A DNA stretch of 64,000 nucleotides, taken from the NCBI RefSeq assembly GCF_030646115.1, contig NZ_JAUSMX010000015.1, positions 124,001-188,000 on the forward strand. The letters are read 5' to 3'. Origin of the DNA: Fluviicoccus sp. (GTDB lineage: Bacteria; Pseudomonadota; Gammaproteobacteria; Pseudomonadales; Moraxellaceae). The translations under genes and the position numbers were made by a program. Shown here piece after piece: positions 52,417 to 60,348 of the stretch (the stretch's first letter is position 1; every line of letters begins with the position of its first letter). A model generated the notes under the pieces. It searched no databases, was not told the DNA's origin, and saw only the letters and a list, made by a program, of their open reading frames with translations.

Positions 52417-53727
52417 ATGCGTTTGAAGTTACTGACTTTGGCCACCCTGCTGGCCACCTCCACCGGCGTTATGGCCGACGAAGTGCTGCAGCAGGCGGAA
52501 AGCCTGTTGGCCGGACAGAAAGCCGCCGATGCGGTTGCTTTACTGGCCCCGCTGGAAGATGAGCGTGCCGGTGATCCAGATTACGATTACCTGTTGGGAC
52601 AGGCCCTGCTGGAAACCGGCGACCCCAGCAATGCCGTGTTTGCCTTTGAACGCTGCCTGACCGCACAGCCGGAAAACGGTCCGTGCCGGGTGCAGATGGC
52701 GCGGACGCACTTGGCCATGGGTGAAACCGCCAATGCTCGGGCCGAACTGGAAACCATCCAGGCTTATAATCCGCCGGCGCAGGTGCAGGAACTGGTCAGC
52801 AAGTTCCTGGGTGCGGTAAGCGTGCGCGAGAAGCAGGAAAAACGCCAGCTAAGGGCCTATGCCCAGGCAGGCGCCGGCTTTGACAGCAATGCCAACAGCG
52901 CCACGGATGCCAGCCAGTTTGCCATACCTGGTTTCGTGTTCCCCCTGAATGCTCAGAACCGTCGCCTGGAAAGCAGCTTTGCCGGGCTTCAGACAGGTGG
53001 TTCTTTCATTTATCGCCATACCCCAAAGTTCAATAGTAGCGGCGATATCGGTCTCAACCTTCGAAACTATTTTGACGAATCCCAATTCAGCTACCACATG
53101 CTGGATGGCAATCTGGGAGCCAACTACCTGCTAAGCGGCGGCCAGATCGGCACCAAGCTTTCCCTGCAGAAAATGTGGCTGGATGGCAGCGCCTATCGCG
53201 ATGTGGTCGGGCTCAGCGGCCAGTATCAGCGCGACATCGGCCTTACCGGCCAGTTCGCCTGTTTCCTGCAGACCAACCGCATGCGCTACGACAGCCAAAC
53301 CAGCCGTGACGCCGACCGCCTTACGGGTGGAGTCGCCTGGTCACAAGGCTTTGATGGCGCCTATAGCCCGGTTGTCTTTGCTAGCGCCTACACCGGCAAT
53401 GAAAAAACCACCAGCCATGCCGCCCCCTCCACCCAGTTCGCCAATGACTTTTCCGGGCTGCGTGCCGGGGGGGCATTGTCCTTCTCCAACACTTTGCGCA
53501 TGAACAGCTCAATCAGTTACGAATCCCGCAATTACGATACGCCCCAGCTGATCAACGGCATCGTCCGGGACGACAAGCAGACTGACCTCAGTTTGGGGCT
53601 GGCCTGGCGGATAAAGCCGACGCTGACCCTGCAACCAGTCTTTACCTTCACACAAAACAACTCCAACACCGTCATTTACGATTTTGACCGCCACGTCATC
53701 AGCCTTGACCTGCGCTACGACCTGTAA
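52417..53727 (+). CDS. Slam-like outer-membrane protein (type XI secretion) with TPR domain
   Basis: The 436-residue protein has a signal peptide (cleavage near VMADE), then TPR helices (about 25-135), then a beta-barrel to the end. The TPR-barrel junction (QMARTHLAMGETANARAELETIQAYNPPAQVQELV, then GAGFDSNANSAT) parallels Neisseria Slam1 (RMRLAAALFENRQN..., PPQLMEQV, HNINQAP; from memory). The barrel ends in a Slam-like segment (FTQNNSNTVIYDFDRHVISLDLRYDL) with an aromatic/hydrophobic last residue. Slam proteins move TbpB-like cargo across the outer membrane. The next gene, 15 bp downstream, encodes just such TbpB-like modules. Confidence 0.72.
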   Translation: MRLKLLTLATLLATSTGVMADEVLQQAESLLAGQKAADAVALLAPLEDERAGDPDYDYLLGQALLETGDPSNAVFAFERCLTAQPENGPCRVQMARTHLAMGETANARAELETIQAYNPPAQVQELVSKFLGAVSVREKQEKRQLRAYAQAGAGFDSNANSATDASQFAIPGFVFPLNAQNRRLESSFAGLQTGGSFIYRHTPKFNSSGDIGLNLRNYFDESQFSYHMLDGNLGANYLLSGGQIGTKLSLQKMWLDGSAYRDVVGLSGQYQRDIGLTGQFACFLQTNRMRYDSQTSRDADRLTGGVAWSQGFDGAYSPVVFASAYTGNEKTTSHAAPSTQFANDFSGLRAGGALSFSNTLRMNSSISYESRNYDTPQLINGIVRDDKQTDLSLGLAWRIKPTLTLQPVFTFTQNNSNTVIYDFDRHVISLDLRYDL

Positions 53728-53742
53728 GGGAGCACGAGAATC

Positions 53743-56700
53743 ATGAATACCAGAACCCAACTTCTCAACCCGCAAGGACTGCTGGCCGCTCTCGTGGCCA
53801 TGACCCTGTCGGGCATGGCCGTTGCCGAAACCGCCGGTCGCGTCAACTTCGTCTCCGGCGGTGTTGTCGCCGTCAGCGCCGACGGCAGCAAGCGCACCCT
53901 GACCCGGGGCGATTTCATCAACAGCGGCGAACGCATTGAAACCAATCGTGGACGGGCGCAAATCCGCTTCACCGACGGCAGCTTCCTCAGCCTGCAGCCG
54001 GATACCGTCTTCGGCGTCGACAACTACACCTTCTCCAAGGCCAAGCCGGAAGAAGGTTCGCTGCTGTTCAACTTTGTTCGCGGCAGCATGCGCACGGTCA
54101 GCGGCGCCATCGGCAAGGTCAACCGCGCCAACTACAAGGTCAAGACCCCGGTCGCCACCATCGGCATCCGCGGCACCGGCTATGCCAGCAGCTATCGCAA
54201 CGGCCTGCTGCTGGTCAGCGTCAATCACGGCATGGTTAACCTTAGCAATGACTCCGGAAGCAGCAATGTCGGCACCGGCCAGACCTTCCAGACGCGGGAT
54301 GGCGAAGCCCCTGGCCCGGCCCCTGAAGGCACGACGGTCGGCGCGCGCGCTGACGGCCCTGCCGGTGAGGGTGAAAACCGGCTGGAAATGGCGCGGAACG
54401 AAGATCGCGACGAAAGCGACATCCGTTCCGGTGAGCAAGTTGGTGAAGATGGCTCAGTGGGCGGCGTCCCGACCGAGCCCAACACTCCGATCCTGACGGA
54501 TACCGTTAACAGCACCCCGCTCTATGCCTTTGCCAGTCCGGTGATTCGCAGTCTGTTTGACACCAACAGCTCACGGACTTCCGGTGTTGGCGCTACCTTC
54601 AACCCGGGTCACAATACGCGTGGCGGCCTGCTGACCCTGTTTAGCGGCGAGGGCGGCTCTTCGCTCATTAACCGGCCCGAAACCGACGGAGCCAAACAGG
54701 CCAACGTCCATACCGGCTTGTGGGATGGCGGCGGCCTCAGCTACGGCGAATGGACCGACGGCAAACTATTGCTCGGCAACAGTTCCGTTCCCACCGAGGA
54801 GGTTCTAGGCAGCAATCAGTTCCTGCCCTACATCATCGGCACCCCCGTGGCTGGCCCCACCGGCAGCTTTTATGTGGAATACCACCTGAACAACGCCTCG
54901 GCAGCCCGGGTGGCCTCCGGCAGCACCATGAGCGGCGTCTTGAATGCGCTGGATATGGGTATCGACCTGCAAAATGCCAAGCTTTATGTCGACAGGATGC
55001 AAGTCACCCTGACGCCGGCGGCAGGCGGCAACGCCACGGTCTACAACGCTTCCGGCAAAGGCCTCAACATTTCCCTGAACAGCAGCGGTTTTGACCTGAT
55101 CTCCGGCCTCTCTGCCACCAGCCAGCAGGATGCTTCATGTAGCAGCAGTGGCTGTAACACCCGGATTTCCGCCTTCTTCACCGGACCCGACGGCGGGCTG
55201 CTGGGCAGTTCGTACAGCATTGATGGGGCACAGGGATCCGGTGTTAATGGAGTTGCTGTCCTCGGCCAAGGCAGCGAATATGCCATCCATCCGTCTTTGA
55301 CCGACACCACCGATGGCGCCAGCAGCGGCATTTCTCCACTGTACTCCTTTGCCAGCCCGGTAGATCGCGCTGATGCACAAGGCCAGTTGGTGACCCTGGA
55401 CGTCAAGGCTGACTTTGAGCAAAACCCCGGCGCCAAACAAGGCGGGTTGTTGTCCTTGGTGGAGAATCCCGGCTCATCGCCCAGTAACCTTTTTGCCAGC
55501 GGCAGCGCCGCTTTCACCAATCTGATGACGGATACCAACCGCCTGGTTGCCGTCGGTGAGTTGACCAATGGCTCCTTAACCTATGCCGGAACCAACCTCG
55601 GCCTGGGCCTCACAACCTTTATGCCGTATGTGATTGGCGTTACTCCGAGCGTAATTCCGGACAGCAACCTGAAGGTGCAATACTCGCTTTACAATCCGGG
55701 GAATGGCTCCTTCGCTACCAAGCCCCGTTTCAGTGACGGCACCGTCATCGCATCCTCCCTGGATCGCCTGAACTTGAACTTGGACCTCGCCGATGGCCTG
55801 ATTGATGTGGACATGCAGCTGACAACCGGCATCGGCCCCAACCAGACTGTCTACAACGTCCTGAAAAACGGCATCAGCCGACCCTCCCTGAATGCCGGCA
55901 ACGGCTTCCAGCTTGAAAACGGGGAGCTGAAAGCCATCAGCAGCGGTCAGGACTCCCGTTGCAACGGTACGGGCTGCGACACTGTGCTTGCCGGCTTCTT
56001 CACCGGCAATGACGGCGACATGCTCGGCGTATCTTACAGCATCATACATTCTCCCAACTCTGCCTTGGGGGGGGTTGCCGTACTCGACAAGACCGGCGCT
56101 ACCGTTATCCAGCCCACTTTCGACACCACCGGACTGGTGGCGGATGATTTGACCGGGCAATCAACTGCCCTCTTCTTCCCTGATGCACTGGATCTGGCCG
56201 AAAAAAAGCTGACCGGCTTAACCCGCGTCTTCAGCCAGTTGAATGGCGGACTGATCGAAGCAACCGGCACTCAGGGTAATACCACACAGCTGTTTGGACG
56301 GGTGGACAATGCTGCGGCGCCGGAAGCTCTTGAACTCAAGCATTACCGCAACACATTGTCTTGGGCGCGGTGGACTAGCCCGACTGCCCATGTCTACTAC
56401 GACACTACCAACGCCGTCAAAGAAGCCACAGGCTTGTCCAGCAGCAGCATCCACTACCTGATTGGAGAGGCCTCCGCCACCGGTCCAGGTACGGCCATCC
56501 AGAGCTTCACGGATCAGGGTCGGACCGTTACCTACAATCTGGCGGGCGGAACGGCGCCGACGGCCTACCAGTTGCTCGGCAACGCCTCAGCCCCTGCCTC
56601 CACGGCAGGATCACTGACTAGCGGTCAGGTTCAGATCAACTTCGCAACAGCCACCGCGTCACTGAGCTTGGGCATGAACATGCCGGCCTTTGATGGCAAC

Positions 56701-56970
56701 AACAATCCAATCACGACGGCGATCACTGTCGACTCCAAGGGCTTCACCGGCACCTTGAGCGGCGCCCAACTGAATTACAACACGCTCAACATCGCCAATA
56801 ATGGTACGGCGTGCACCGGATGCAGCGGCACGGCCTCCGGATTCATTGCCGGGTCTGGAGCGGATATGGTAGGTATCGGCTACCGTTTCACCGCCGACAC
56901 TGCTGTCAACACCGCTCCCGTTTCCGGCGTGGCCGCTTTCGACCACAGCATTGGCTCTCCCACCCTCTGA
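53743..56970 (+). CDS. Large FecR-domain protein with three TbpB-like modules
   Basis: The 1075-residue exported protein has a signal peptide (cleavage near AVAET) without lipobox. An FecR domain (about 33-180: GRVNFVSGGVVAVSADGSKRTLTRGDFINSGERIETNRGRAQIRF...) and an acidic linker (about 185-250) follow. Then come three modules of about 260 residues, starting near 255, 527 and 800. Each ends with an FF/FI-G-GADG-lG-sY....GVAvl/F strand pattern like the barrel domain of transferrin-binding protein B (DISAFFTG..., LAGFFTG..., ASGFIAG...). Each carries a Cys pair just before it (Cys-x4-Cys near 465 and 740; Cys-x2-Cys near 1023). Likely cargo of the upstream Slam-like protein. Confidence 0.7.
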   Translation: MNTRTQLLNPQGLLAALVAMTLSGMAVAETAGRVNFVSGGVVAVSADGSKRTLTRGDFINSGERIETNRGRAQIRFTDGSFLSLQPDTVFGVDNYTFSKAKPEEGSLLFNFVRGSMRTVSGAIGKVNRANYKVKTPVATIGIRGTGYASSYRNGLLLVSVNHGMVNLSNDSGSSNVGTGQTFQTRDGEAPGPAPEGTTVGARADGPAGEGENRLEMARNEDRDESDIRSGEQVGEDGSVGGVPTEPNTPILTDTVNSTPLYAFASPVIRSLFDTNSSRTSGVGATFNPGHNTRGGLLTLFSGEGGSSLINRPETDGAKQANVHTGLWDGGGLSYGEWTDGKLLLGNSSVPTEEVLGSNQFLPYIIGTPVAGPTGSFYVEYHLNNASAARVASGSTMSGVLNALDMGIDLQNAKLYVDRMQVTLTPAAGGNATVYNASGKGLNISLNSSGFDLISGLSATSQQDASCSSSGCNTRISAFFTGPDGGLLGSSYSIDGAQGSGVNGVAVLGQGSEYAIHPSLTDTTDGASSGISPLYSFASPVDRADAQGQLVTLDVKADFEQNPGAKQGGLLSLVENPGSSPSNLFASGSAAFTNLMTDTNRLVAVGELTNGSLTYAGTNLGLGLTTFMPYVIGVTPSVIPDSNLKVQYSLYNPGNGSFATKPRFSDGTVIASSLDRLNLNLDLADGLIDVDMQLTTGIGPNQTVYNVLKNGISRPSLNAGNGFQLENGELKAISSGQDSRCNGTGCDTVLAGFFTGNDGDMLGVSYSIIHSPNSALGGVAVLDKTGATVIQPTFDTTGLVADDLTGQSTALFFPDALDLAEKKLTGLTRVFSQLNGGLIEATGTQGNTTQLFGRVDNAAAPEALELKHYRNTLSWARWTSPTAHVYYDTTNAVKEATGLSSSSIHYLIGEASATGPGTAIQSFTDQGRTVTYNLAGGTAPTAYQLLGNASAPASTAGSLTSGQVQINFATATASLSLGMNMPAFDGNNNPITTAITVDSKGFTGTLSGAQLNYNTLNIANNGTACTGCSGTASGFIAGSGADMVGIGYRFTADTAVNTAPVSGVAAFDHSIGSPTL

Positions 56971-56990
56971 CCCTGCACCGCTCCAAACCC

Positions 56991-57019
56991 AACGCCTCCT
57001 TCAGGGGGCGTTGTTGTTT
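56991..57019 (+). terminator. Terminator after the FecR-domain gene
   Basis: AACGCCTCC-ttca-GGGGGCGTT (one G-T wobble) is followed by GTTGTTT, 20 bp after the stop. Confidence 0.75.
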
Positions 57020-57025
57020 ACGGCG

Positions 57026-57631
57026 TCACGCCACGGGCTGCGTTTGCTGCACACTCACTCGCAGCTCCATCCGCAAAGCCATGTTCGCCAACGCCGGATG
57101 GCTCTGCCGCCAGTCAAGCTCCGGAAAACGGAAGTCCAGATAGCCCAGCGTGCTGACAGCCGCAATTTCCGCCAGTGTCACGTCATCCCCGACAAAATAC
57201 ATCCTCGAACCCAGCCATACCGACAAGCCCGCCAAACCGCGCTGGATTTTCAGCATCTGCCGGTCAATCCAGTCATCGCTGACCTGCACCGGAGGGCGTT
57301 TACGCTCAATGAAGACTGCCGCCGCCGCATCGGCAATACCATCCGCCAACGCCTCAAGGCGTAACACGGCTATGCGCGCAACATCGTACTGAGGAATGAA
57401 TTTTCGGCCCGGCAAGGTTTCCAGATAGGCCGCAATCACCCGGGAATCATAGACCGTTTCGCCGGACTCCAGCACCAGCACCGGCACTTTGCCCAAGGGA
57501 TTATGCAGGGGAACCTGAGTGTCGGAATTCCACGGAATGTCCACGACCAGCTCAAACGGGATCTGTTTTTCCAGTAACAAAATACGCACTTTACGCGCAA
57601 AAGGACTTGTTAAAGACGCTACCAGTTTCAT
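57026..57631 (-). CDS. Glutathione S-transferase
   Basis: The 201-residue protein starts MKLVASLTSPFARKVRILLLEKQIPFE, typical of the beta/gamma GSTs with the Ser-Pro-Phe-Ala-Arg motif at the start of helix 1. NPLGKVPVLVLESGETVYDSRVIAAYLE holds the glutathione-binding cis-Pro and Asp-Ser. The C-terminal domain has VGDDVTLAEIAAVSTLGYLD. The start at 57631 is chosen over one 15 bp upstream by alignment with the fold. It lies between the FecR gene (convergent) and dsbA. Confidence 0.9.
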   Translation of the reverse strand: MKLVASLTSPFARKVRILLLEKQIPFELVVDIPWNSDTQVPLHNPLGKVPVLVLESGETVYDSRVIAAYLETLPGRKFIPQYDVARIAVLRLEALADGIADAAAAVFIERKRPPVQVSDDWIDRQMLKIQRGLAGLSVWLGSRMYFVGDDVTLAEIAAVSTLGYLDFRFPELDWRQSHPALANMALRMELRVSVQQTQPVA

Positions 57632-57651
57632 TTCCGCCACTCCCATGTTTA

Positions 57652-57675
57652 TAAAAAAACCCGCATAAATGCGGG
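57652..57675 (-). terminator. Rho-independent terminator of dsbA
   Basis: On the minus strand CCCGCA-TTTA-TGCGGG is followed by a run of seven or more T. It lies 30 bp after the dsbA stop and directly before the GST start. Confidence 0.9.
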
Positions 57676-57704
57676 CTTCTGATACTTGATTCGTCCTGAG
57701 TCGC

Positions 57705-58322
57705 TTATTTTTTCTTGCGTTCCAGACCTATCAGGTAATTCACCACTTCCAACACCTTGGCGCTCTCACCCGAAACCACGTACTTGCCATTGACCACCAC
57801 TGCCGGCACGCCTTCCAGTTGAAACTTTTGCGCCAGCGACTTAGATTGCATCACCTTGCCGGTAACCGCAAATGAGTTGAACAAACTGCGGAATTTGGCA
57901 GGATCCACCCCGTATCGGCTGTAGAAGTTCGCCAGAGCGTTTTCATCAAAAATGCGGGCGGGTGTTTCATGGATAGCGCTGAACAGCGGGCCATGAGTTT
58001 TATCCACCAGCCCGGCTCCCATCAACTCCAGGGTATAAAAACCGCGGGCGCTGCCTTCCCATACCGGGTTGAGGGCGGCAGGAGTGCGGATGAAATTCAC
58101 ATTGGAGGGTTTGGTTTTCAGCCAGGTGCTAACAAACGGTTCCAGACGGAAACAGTGCGGACAGCCGTACCAGAAGAACTCACGGACTTCCACCATACCG
58201 GGCTTGTCGACCGGGCCGGGAGTGGCCAGACGCCGGTAATCCTTTCCTTCCACAAAGGTCGCCGCCAACGCCAACATGGGCACTGCCAGCCACAACATCA
58301 CCACCGCCATCCACTTTTTCAT
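57705..58322 (-). CDS. dsbA: Thiol:disulfide interchange protein DsbA
   Basis: The 205-residue periplasmic thioredoxin-fold oxidase has a signal peptide (cleavage near ALAAT). The active site CPHC is at 54-57 within FFWYGCPHCFRLEP, with the cis-Pro segment EGVPAVVVNGKYVV. The ATG at 58322 is preceded by GGAG (the GTG 6 bp earlier is unlikely). DsbB at 21.9 kb would re-oxidise it. The order dsbA - cyt c4 - cyt c5 - engB is conserved in gammaproteobacteria such as Pseudomonas. Confidence 0.95.
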   Translation of the reverse strand: MKKWMAVVMLWLAVPMLALAATFVEGKDYRRLATPGPVDKPGMVEVREFFWYGCPHCFRLEPFVSTWLKTKPSNVNFIRTPAALNPVWEGSARGFYTLELMGAGLVDKTHGPLFSAIHETPARIFDENALANFYSRYGVDPAKFRSLFNSFAVTGKVMQSKSLAQKFQLEGVPAVVVNGKYVVSGESAKVLEVVNYLIGLERKKK

Positions 58323-58437
58323 GGTCACTCCGGAATCGTTGAATCGTTATGAACTTATTGTCAACGAGCATAGCCCAAGGCCTTGACGGACCGCAGGCCA
58401 TCTCTGTGCGGAAATTGTTGCGTTGTGTTCCCCAATG

Positions 58438-58464
58438 AAAACGCCCCGCGTCACGGGGCGTTTT
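58438..58464. terminator. Terminator after the cytochrome c4 gene
   Basis: AAAACGCCCCG-cgtca-CGGGGCGTTTT: an 11-bp perfect stem, with T on both strands. It lies 14 bp past the cytochrome c4 stop. Confidence 0.9.
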
Positions 58465-58477
58465 CCGGCTTCCGGAA

Positions 58478-59134
58478 TCAGTGCAGACCGGAAACGTAGT
58501 TCGAGATCAACTCGATGTCCTTGTCGGACAACTTGGCCGCAACCATTTGCATGATGCCCGGCTCACCCGGCTTGCCGGCATCGTTGTTACGCTTCAGGGA
58601 AGGATCAACATTGTCTTCGCGTCCGGCGGCGCGGAAGGCCTGCAATTGTGCCTTCACATAATCCGCATGCTGGCCGCCCAGCTTGGGGAAGCCTGCCAGG
58701 CTGTTGCCGCGACCGGCAGGGCCATGGCAACCGGCGCAAGGCGTGACACCGCTCTTGGCGTTGCCACCGCGATACAGGCGCTCACCAGCGGCAATGGTCG
58801 CCGGGTCGGCCAGGTTGACACCTGACTTTTGAGTGGCGAAATAAGCCGCCAGATTCGCCAGATCCTGATCCGTCTTGCCCATGGCCATGGGCTGCATCAG
58901 GGCGTTCATGCGGCGACCGTCACGAAAGTCGGTCAATTGCTTGTACAGGTAACGGGCGCCTTGGCCTGCCAAACGGGGAAAAGTGGGCGCAGCGCTGTTG
59001 CCGTCGGCTCCATGGCAGGCGGCGCACTGGGCGGCCATCATCTGGCCGGCGGCGGCATCACCCTTGGGCATGGGAGCGGCATGAGCCATACCAACGACCA
59101 GACCGGCGACGAGGGCAGCAATAGACTTCTTCAT
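58478..59134 (-). CDS. Dihaem cytochrome c4
   Basis: The 218-residue periplasmic electron carrier has two cytochrome c domains. Haem sites are CAACH (Cys37, Cys40, His41) and CAGCH (Cys133, Cys136, His137). Each domain has a P-R/K-LAGQ or KLGGQ and a downstream Met (MNALMQPMAM; IMQMVAAKLSD). Signal peptide ends near AHAAP. Cytochrome c4 links the bc1 complex and terminal oxidases in some proteobacteria. The upstream cytochrome c5-like gene is 16 bp away, same direction. Confidence 0.94.
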   Translation of the reverse strand: MKKSIAALVAGLVVGMAHAAPMPKGDAAAGQMMAAQCAACHGADGNSAAPTFPRLAGQGARYLYKQLTDFRDGRRMNALMQPMAMGKTDQDLANLAAYFATQKSGVNLADPATIAAGERLYRGGNAKSGVTPCAGCHGPAGRGNSLAGFPKLGGQHADYVKAQLQAFRAAGREDNVDPSLKRNNDAGKPGEPGIMQMVAAKLSDKDIELISNYVSGLH

Positions 59135-59150
59135 AGCGGGTTCCAAACGT

Positions 59151-59447
59151 TTATTGAGACATGAATTTGATCAGGGCTTCATAGTCAGCATCAGAGCAAT
59201 CGTTGCACAGCCCCTTGGCCGGCATGTTCTTGAAGCCGCCCTTGACATGACTGAGCAACACCGGCAAACCTTGCTGGAGACGCGGCGCCCAAGCCGCCTT
59301 GTCACCCGTTCTGGGGGCATTCAAGACCCCGGAGCCATGACACGTGGCGCAGGCTTTTGCATACTTGGCTTCAATGCCGTCCGCCCGGGCAGCGGCAACC
59401 AGACACAGGCCGGCCAGCACCACAAGCGTCGCAGACTTCATTGACAT
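59151..59447 (-). CDS. Cytochrome c5-like monohaem protein
   Basis: The 98-residue protein has a signal peptide (cleavage near ARADG), the haem site CATCH (33-37), and Met75 in NMPAKG as the likely axial ligand. The second Cys pair (Cys81, Cys84 in GLCNDCSD) makes the disulfide typical of cytochrome c5. The start at 59447 is backed by GGAGG 6 nt upstream; an ATG 6 bp later is possible. It is the first gene of a two-cytochrome unit. Confidence 0.9.
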   Translation of the reverse strand: MSMKSATLVVLAGLCLVAAARADGIEAKYAKACATCHGSGVLNAPRTGDKAAWAPRLQQGLPVLLSHVKGGFKNMPAKGLCNDCSDADYEALIKFMSQ

Positions 59448-59598
59448 GAGCAGCCTCCAGGACCAGACCGGTGGATTTCGGGAAAATTCCCGGCAAAATC
59501 CACCCGGACTGACCAAAATTACGTTGATTATACCCTTAACTGGCCATCACGGTAATACCCTTATACAATGCGCGACTTCCAAACAAAGGCGACTCAAC

Positions 59599-60279
59599 AT
59601 GGCCGAACAACATCCGGTGCTGGGACTGCTGCAGAAAGCGCAATTCATGACCAGCGCTCCGCGCCTGTCCGCCTGTCCGCCCGGCATCGGCCACGAGGTA
59701 GCATTCGTGGGCCGCTCCAACGCCGGCAAATCCAGCGCCATCAATGCTCTGACCCGGCAGCGACAACTGGCCCGCGCCTCCAAGACCCCCGGTCGAACAC
59801 AATTGCTCAACTTCTTCGGCCTGGATGAGGAGCGCCGACTGGTCGACTTGCCCGGTTATGGCTATGCCGCCGTGCCCGAGGCCATGAAAATCGCCTGGCA
59901 AAAGGAGTTGCAGAACTACCTGCTGAAGCGCGACAGCCTACGCGGCCTGATGCTGCTGATGGATATCCGCCATCCGCTGCTGAACTACGATGTGGAAATG
60001 CTGAAGTGGGCGCAGGCGGGCAATCTGCCGGTGCATATCCTGCTCACCAAGTGCGACAAGCTCAACCGCGGCCCGGCCATGATCACGGTGCAGAACGTCG
60101 CCAAACAGCTCAAGGAGAAAGGCCTGCACGCCACCATCTCGCTGTTTTCCGCCCTGCGAGGCATCGGCATGGAGGACGCGGCCGACAAGCTGGGGGAATG
60201 GCTGCACTATCCTCCGACGGAGGCTGATGCCATTCCGGAAGCGACTCCAGTCGCCGAGGACAGTGCGCCATCCGCTTGA
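59599..60279 (+). CDS. engB: Ribosome biogenesis GTP-binding protein YihA/EngB
   Basis: The 226-residue GTPase is needed for large ribosomal subunit assembly and division. G1 is GRSNAGKSS (38-46), G2 about KTPGRTQ, G3 DLPG (83-86), G4 TKCDKL, and G5 SALRG. N-terminal LLQKAQFMTSAP is typical. It is divergent from the cytochrome genes, which share a 151-bp gap. A strong terminator follows. Confidence 0.96.
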   Translation: MAEQHPVLGLLQKAQFMTSAPRLSACPPGIGHEVAFVGRSNAGKSSAINALTRQRQLARASKTPGRTQLLNFFGLDEERRLVDLPGYGYAAVPEAMKIAWQKELQNYLLKRDSLRGLMLLMDIRHPLLNYDVEMLKWAQAGNLPVHILLTKCDKLNRGPAMITVQNVAKQLKEKGLHATISLFSALRGIGMEDAADKLGEWLHYPPTEADAIPEATPVAEDSAPSA

Positions 60280-60300
60280 GACTGGGTATACAAAACCATG

Positions 60301-60334
60301 AAAAAAAGGGGGAGCCGAAGCTCCCCTTTTTTTT
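60301..60334. terminator. Bidirectional terminator between engB and the acyl-CoA dehydrogenase gene
   Basis: A7-GGGGGAGC-cgaa-GCTCCCC-T8. It separates convergent genes and has T tracts on both strands. Confidence 0.95.
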
Positions 60335-60348
60335 ATTCCGCTTCGCGA

